Assembly (NCBI GenBank): GCA_937967775.1
Contig: CALCJH010000266.1
Location: 1-11,134, forward strand
Reading direction: 5' to 3'
Length of the DNA: 11,134 bases
Source of the DNA: an uncultured bacterium
GTDB taxonomy: Bacteria > Armatimonadota > UBA5829 > DSUL01
Position numbers and translations under genes: made by a program. Numbering within the stretch: the stretch's first letter is position 1; each line of letters starts with the position of its first letter. The notes under the pieces are model-generated. The model was not told the origin of the DNA, searched no databases, and was given only the letters and a program-made list of their open reading frames with translations. This document shows, piece by piece, positions 8,762 through 11,134 of the stretch.

Positions 8762-8792
8762 AGGCCCGAAGCGCTTGCTGCGCTCCGGGCCT
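8762..8792 (-). terminator. Hairpin terminator between convergent transcripts
   Basis: The stem is 13 bp (AGGCCCGAAGCGC with GCGCTCCGGGCCT, one A-C mismatch) with a 5-nt loop (TTGCT). On the minus strand it is followed directly by TTTTTGCCG, a classical intrinsic terminator for the pilin-like gene ending at 8863. On the plus strand, 30 nt after the last nuo-operon gene, the trailing sequence is only CGTTTGCG, so it may act more weakly in that direction. Confidence 0.85.
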
Positions 8793-8862
8793 CGTTTGCG
8801 TCAAAATCGCGTTCTCAGCCTGTCACTGCGCTTGCTAACAGCGCCACACAGTGTTGACTGCC

Positions 8863-9615
8863 TTAGCGGACGTCGTCGCGATAGCGGGTCGGGTCGAACT
8901 GGTTGCTGTTGTTGACCAGCACGTTGTTCTGACCGTCCCAGTTGTAGAACATCGGCCATCCGGTGGCCGTGTGGTTCGGCGTGGTGGCAGTGGAGGCTCC
9001 GCCGTTTGCCGCGCAGTACTGGACATGACCGTCCAGGAAGGCCACATTCAGCTTCACCCCGGTCGTCCAACCCTTGCCGGACTCGCCGCCGTGGAAGCCA
9101 AGCCGCTCGACGAAAACGCCCTGGCTTGCCGGATACTCGAACACCGACTCGCTGGCGTAGCCGTTGTTGGCGCCCTGGTCAATGCATCGGCGATAGTAGT
9201 AGGACATCTCGCCGGTGTAGCTGGGGTTGGTAACGTCCACACTGTCCGACGGGCATCCCCACATCTCGCGGGTTTTGACGTAGTTCTTCAGCACGGTGGC
9301 GATGGTCTGGGCGGTCGGCGCCAGGTTGGTGGCATTCAGATCACCCAGGGTGGTGCAGAAGGTGGCATCGGACCCGGTGCCGATGTTGGCCACACGGATG
9401 CGAGAGGACGGAAGCGTCTGGTTGTTGTCGTCCATATACATCTTGAGCGACAGGACCAGCTGCTTCAGGTTGTTCTGGCATCCCGACTTGCGCGCGGCCT
9501 CACGGGCGCGGGCGAACACCGGGAACAGAATGGCCGCCAGAATGGCGATGATTGCGATGACGACGAGGAGCTCGATGAGCGTGAACCCCGTCCTTTTCCT
9601 GGTGATGCTCAGCAT
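8863..9615 (-). CDS. Type IV pilin-like (DUF1559 type) protein, downstream copy
   Basis: The product is 250 residues with a prepilin leader and N-terminal methylation motif: short basic leader [10 protein letters not shown], then [20 protein letters not shown]. Prepilin peptidase should cut after G10, leaving F11 as the first residue and E15 at mature position +5. One hydrophobic helix (residues 11-31) is followed by [22 protein letters not shown]. The rest is a soluble, probably extracytoplasmic domain with several cysteines and YYYR, ending with [10 protein letters not shown] (195-200) and an Asn-rich tail. The DGHV motif belongs to the H-X9-DG class, but the strict histidine is replaced here (T at that position). 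ATG start; AAAGGGG (9627-9633 complement) lies 11 nt upstream. Such proteins are pseudopilins or minor surface proteins of unknown role; no secretion genes are nearby. Confidence 0.9.
   Translation of the reverse strand: MLSITRKRTGFTLIELLVVIAIIAILAAILFPVFARAREAARKSGCQNNLKQLVLSLKMYMDDNNQTLPSSRIRVANIGTGSDATFCTTLGDLNATNLAPTAQTIATVLKNYVKTREMWGCPSDSVDVTNPSYTGEMSYYYRRCIDQGANNGYASESVFEYPASQGVFVERLGFHGGESGKGWTTGVKLNVAFLDGHVQYCAANGGASTATTPNHTATGWPMFYNWDGQNNVLVNNSNQFDPTRYRDDVR
9461..9588 (-). repeat. Paralogous 128-bp block, copy A (pilin N-terminal coding region)
   Basis: This block aligns without gaps to 10564-10691, with about 105 of 128 bases identical by hand count. It encodes [10 protein letters not shown]... 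to ...CQNNLKQ and reflects gene duplication or strong constraint on the methylation motif, not a mobile repeat. Confidence 0.85.
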
Positions 9616-9730
9616 GACTTTGTTGACCCCTTTGCGATGGGAAGTCTCCTCGCCGGCTGCGGGACCGGGGCTCCGGATGGCCGGGCGCCTCGAGCGGTGA
9701 GCAGATATGAACGAATGATGATTGCCCGGG

Positions 9731-9756
9731 GCGGACCTGTCTACGTCAGGATCCGC
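9731..9756 (-). other. Hairpin in the presumed leader of the downstream pilin-like gene
   Basis: GCGGA-CCTG pairs with CAGG-A-TCCGC, a 9-bp stem with one bulged base and a 7-nt loop. It lies 116-141 nt upstream of the start at 9615. No T-run follows on either strand, so it is not an obvious terminator; it may be a leader structure or chance in GC-rich DNA. Confidence 0.35.
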
Positions 9757-9877
9757 GCGCCCTCGCCTGAGCCTTCTCCCCCGTTCCGTGCAGCCGGGGA
9801 GCAGCGACGAACCATATTCAGTTTGCGCTTATCACCCGCCTGCCCGACGGTCTGGCGGATGAAACCGGTCGGAACGC

Positions 9878-9908
9878 TCCCGGGCCGGCTTCAAAGGCCG
9901 GCCCGGGA
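9878..9908 (-). terminator. Long GC-rich hairpin after the upstream pilin-like gene
   Basis: TCCCGGGCCGGC pairs perfectly with GCCGGCCCGGGA (12 bp, plus a T-G wobble), with a loop of about 5 nt. It lies 15 nt after the stop of the upstream pilin-like gene. On the minus strand the sequence after the hairpin is GCGTTCC, without a T-run, while TTTTT occurs just before the stem. It could be a non-canonical terminator, a 3' stability stem, or an attenuator controlling read-through to the second pilin gene. Confidence 0.55.
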
Positions 9909-9923
9909 CAAAAAGCCTGGACC

Positions 9924-10703
9924 TTACGGAGTTATCCAGATCCTCGGCCTGTTCGGATCGTTGTTCTCGCAGGCAGCCCACGCTCCCGGACGCGCCGGGC
10001 AGTCGTTGCGGACGTTCTGCGTTCTGGCCAGATCGTGCTGCACCTTCTCGACGTGTCCGTCCAGGAACAGGATGTGGCTGGCGTTGCCGTGCATATTCCT
10101 CTGAGCCCTCGTCAGGCCCCAGGTGTCGGCGTCGGCAAGGAAGATCTTGGTGGGCTTAGCGCCTGCGCTGGGCGGGCGAGCCACCGCGTAGGACTGGCCG
10201 ATGACGCCCAGCTCACGGAACAGCATGGTCTGGGCCGGGAACTTGGCGGTCCCTTCGGTCTCCTCGAACAGGTTGAAGTTCATCCCATATGTCACGCGGC
10301 TGTCGCCGTAGCCGGGAACCTTGCCGTCGGTCGTGGGGAAGAACACCTTGACTGCTGGACACTTCCAGACGCTGGCCGCATCGCCCTGTGCAGCCTTCTG
10401 GATGTACTTGTCCAGCCCCTCGACGAAGGTCAGCTGTAGCTGGGTGGCCGCGCCTGGAGGCGTAAGGAACGTCTGTTCGGCGATGGCGGCGGTGGGATTG
10501 ACGCGGTTGGTAGGATACGTCTCCTCGTAGTCCTGCGTGTACATGTTGACGGCGGTGCCGATCTGCTTCAGGTTGCTCTGGCAACCGGAAGCCAGCGCCG
10601 CCTGCCGGGCTCTCGCGAAGACCGGGAACAGGATCGCCGCCAGAATGGCGATGATCGCGATCACCACGAGAAGCTCGATGAGAGTGAAACCACGCTGCTT
10701 CAT
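9924..10703 (-). CDS. Type IV pilin-like (DUF1559 / H-X9-DG type) protein, upstream copy
   Basis: This 259-residue protein starts [12 protein letters not shown]. Prepilin peptidase should cut after G5, with E10 at mature position +5. After the single N-terminal helix comes [34 protein letters not shown], then a soluble domain. Near the end H205-X9-D215-G216 ([17 protein letters not shown]) matches the H-X9-DG motif exactly. The final 43 residues include two cysteines and a proline-rich end ([12 protein letters not shown]). The ATG at 10703 is chosen because AGGAGA lies 8 nt upstream and the leader is then short and basic; an upstream start at 10742 would add [13 protein letters not shown] without support. 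It is paralogous to the next gene downstream. The likely location is membrane-anchored or assembled outside the inner membrane; the function is unknown. Confidence 0.9.
   Translation of the reverse strand: MKQRGFTLIELLVVIAIIAILAAILFPVFARARQAALASGCQSNLKQIGTAVNMYTQDYEETYPTNRVNPTAAIAEQTFLTPPGAATQLQLTFVEGLDKYIQKAAQGDAASVWKCPAVKVFFPTTDGKVPGYGDSRVTYGMNFNLFEETEGTAKFPAQTMLFRELGVIGQSYAVARPPSAGAKPTKIFLADADTWGLTRAQRNMHGNASHILFLDGHVEKVQHDLARTQNVRNDCPARPGAWAACENNDPNRPRIWITP
10564..10691 (-). repeat. Paralogous 128-bp block, copy B (pilin N-terminal coding region)
   Basis: This is the partner of 9461-9588, at a constant offset of 1103 bases. The most diverged part encodes the stretch after FARAR, while the hydrophobic helix codons are nearly identical. 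Confidence 0.85.
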
Positions 10704-10711
10704 TGCGGATC

Positions 10712-10717
10712 TCTCCT
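10712..10717 (-). promoter_or_regulatory. Ribosome binding site that fixes the upstream pilin start
   Basis: AGGAGA on the minus strand lies 8 nt before the ATG at 10703. It supports the short-leader start over the in-frame upstream start at 10742. Confidence 0.7.
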
Positions 10718-10787
10718 GCCCTTCTTGTAAAGGATTAGCCAATAATCGGTTGAACTCCGGCGGGTCTGCAGGAAGCGCGCTGACTTC

Positions 10788-10799
10788 CGTTTCGAAACG
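10788..10799. promoter_or_regulatory. Perfect 12-bp palindrome CGTTTCGAAACG
   Basis: The palindrome is self-complementary with no spacer, so it suits a dimeric DNA-binding protein better than an RNA hairpin. It lies 85-96 nt upstream of the pilin start at 10703. No regulator is assigned. Confidence 0.35.
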
Positions 10800-10996
10800 C
10801 CCGGAGCATCAACGGGACTCCAGGGAGCCGCCGGAGCCACGCCCCACCGGCGCCTGATGCGGCGGCCAGCCGGCCTTCTCGCATCCCTCACCTTGCGCCT
10901 GCAGACGTCAAACAGCGCGGCAAACGGACGGCCTGGGTAGCGAGCCTGACGCGGGATGCGGGGACTACGGGGCACGGCGTCCTTCACGAACTCCCC

Positions 10997-11010
10997 TGGT
11001 AATCGTACCA
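10997..11010. promoter_or_regulatory. Inverted repeat overlapping the -10 element
   Basis: TGGTA-ATCG-TACCA is a perfect 5-bp dyad with a 4-bp spacer that covers the -10 hexamer at 11002-11007. Its position would suit an operator, but short dyads can arise by chance. Confidence 0.35.
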
Positions 11011-11030
11011 TACGCACGGAGCGCTGTCAA
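11002..11030 (-). promoter_or_regulatory. Sigma70-like promoter for the pilin-like genes
   Basis: On the minus strand, TTGACA (11025-11030) matches the -35 consensus exactly. It is followed by a 17-bp spacer and TACGAT (11002-11007, 4 of 6 to TATAAT), with TGG directly before it giving an extended -10. Transcription would start near 10995 and run about 290 nt before the pilin ATG at 10703. Confidence 0.65.
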
Positions 11031-11134
11031 GGACGGATCCCTTCTTTCCCCCTCCCCGCGCCGGCAGACTCCCGACCCGGTACGGGCATTTCATTGACTG
11101 CATCAGCGCGCAGGATGTTCCAGCAATCTTGCGG

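Larger units (their letters stand above)
9616..9923. other. Non-coding interval between the two pilin-like genes (308 bp)
   Basis: No convincing gene is present. Moving toward the downstream pilin gene, it holds the strong hairpin at 9878-9908, then a smaller hairpin at 9731-9756, then a weak AAAGGGG ribosome site. I found no promoter with good -35 and -10 elements, so the downstream gene may rely on read-through from the upstream pilin gene or on a promoter I cannot recognise. Confidence 0.6.
10704..11134. other. Non-coding upstream region and leader of the pilin genes (431 bp)
   Basis: An open frame on the minus strand (10700-11017) is Arg/Pro-rich with no family features, and its GTG start lies inside the promoter spacer, so I do not call it. 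The region holds a sigma70-like promoter (11002-11030), a dyad over its -10 element, a leader of about 290 nt containing a GGAAG/CTTCC hairpin (10771-10788), and a perfect palindrome (10788-10799). From 11031 to the end I see only a pyrimidine-rich run and no gene start. Confidence 0.6.

Noticed and set aside
8851..10104. A 417-codon open frame on the plus strand across both pilin genes
   Set aside because: It lies antisense to the two pilin-like genes and crosses the strong intergenic hairpin. The product shows only low-complexity Val/Gly/Arg sequence and no family motif.
9461..10691. The 128-bp direct repeat as part of a mobile element
   Set aside because: The repeat coincides exactly with the conserved prepilin coding segment. 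No transposase, terminal inverted repeat or target duplication was seen.
10700..11017. A 105-codon open frame upstream of the pilin gene on the minus strand
   Set aside because: Its start lies within the promoter spacer, upstream of the expected transcript start. It has no ribosome binding site I can see, and the product is Arg/Pro-rich without domains.
11094..11134. A possible plus-strand promoter starting with TTGACT near the window end
   Set aside because: No acceptable -10 hexamer occurs at the right spacing, and the window ends before any gene.

Overview
The window is a high-GC bacterial segment with two parts that converge on a shared hairpin near 8762-8792. Part one (1-8731, + strand) is the distal end of an operon for respiratory complex I (NADH:quinone oxidoreductase). 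It holds a 5'-truncated nuoF, then nuoH, nuoJ, nuoK, nuoL, nuoM and nuoN, and a small DUF2007-type gene. Junctions are tight: ATGA overlaps at F/H and M/N, and a stop directly followed by ATG at J/K. This points to one transcript with translational coupling. Together the genes encode one soluble-arm subunit (NuoF, NADH/FMN/Fe-S) and all the proton-pumping membrane subunits except NuoA. nuoG and nuoI are missing from their usual slots between F and H and between H and J.

Part two (8863-10703, - strand) holds two paralogous type IV pilin-like proteins of the DUF1559 / prepilin N-terminal-methylation type. Each is preceded by a non-coding region and followed by a hairpin. They share an ungapped 128-bp block encoding the methylation motif. 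A sigma70-like promoter with a consensus -35, 17-bp spacer and extended -10 lies at 11002-11030. It points at the upstream pilin gene across a leader of about 290 nt.

The exact pilin signature ([32 protein letters not shown] N-terminus, followed by a DGHV motif) is typical of large families in Armatimonadota and, with a different consensus, Planctomycetota. The FPVFARAR wording favours Armatimonadota. This is inference from recalled family patterns, not a database search.

No mobile element, CRISPR array, tRNA or rRNA was seen. Most of the window is ordinary core metabolism. The points worth a second look are the missing nuoG/nuoI, a signal-peptide-like extension on NuoN, a DUF2007 gene at the end of the nuo operon, and the structured leaders and promoter of the pilin genes.
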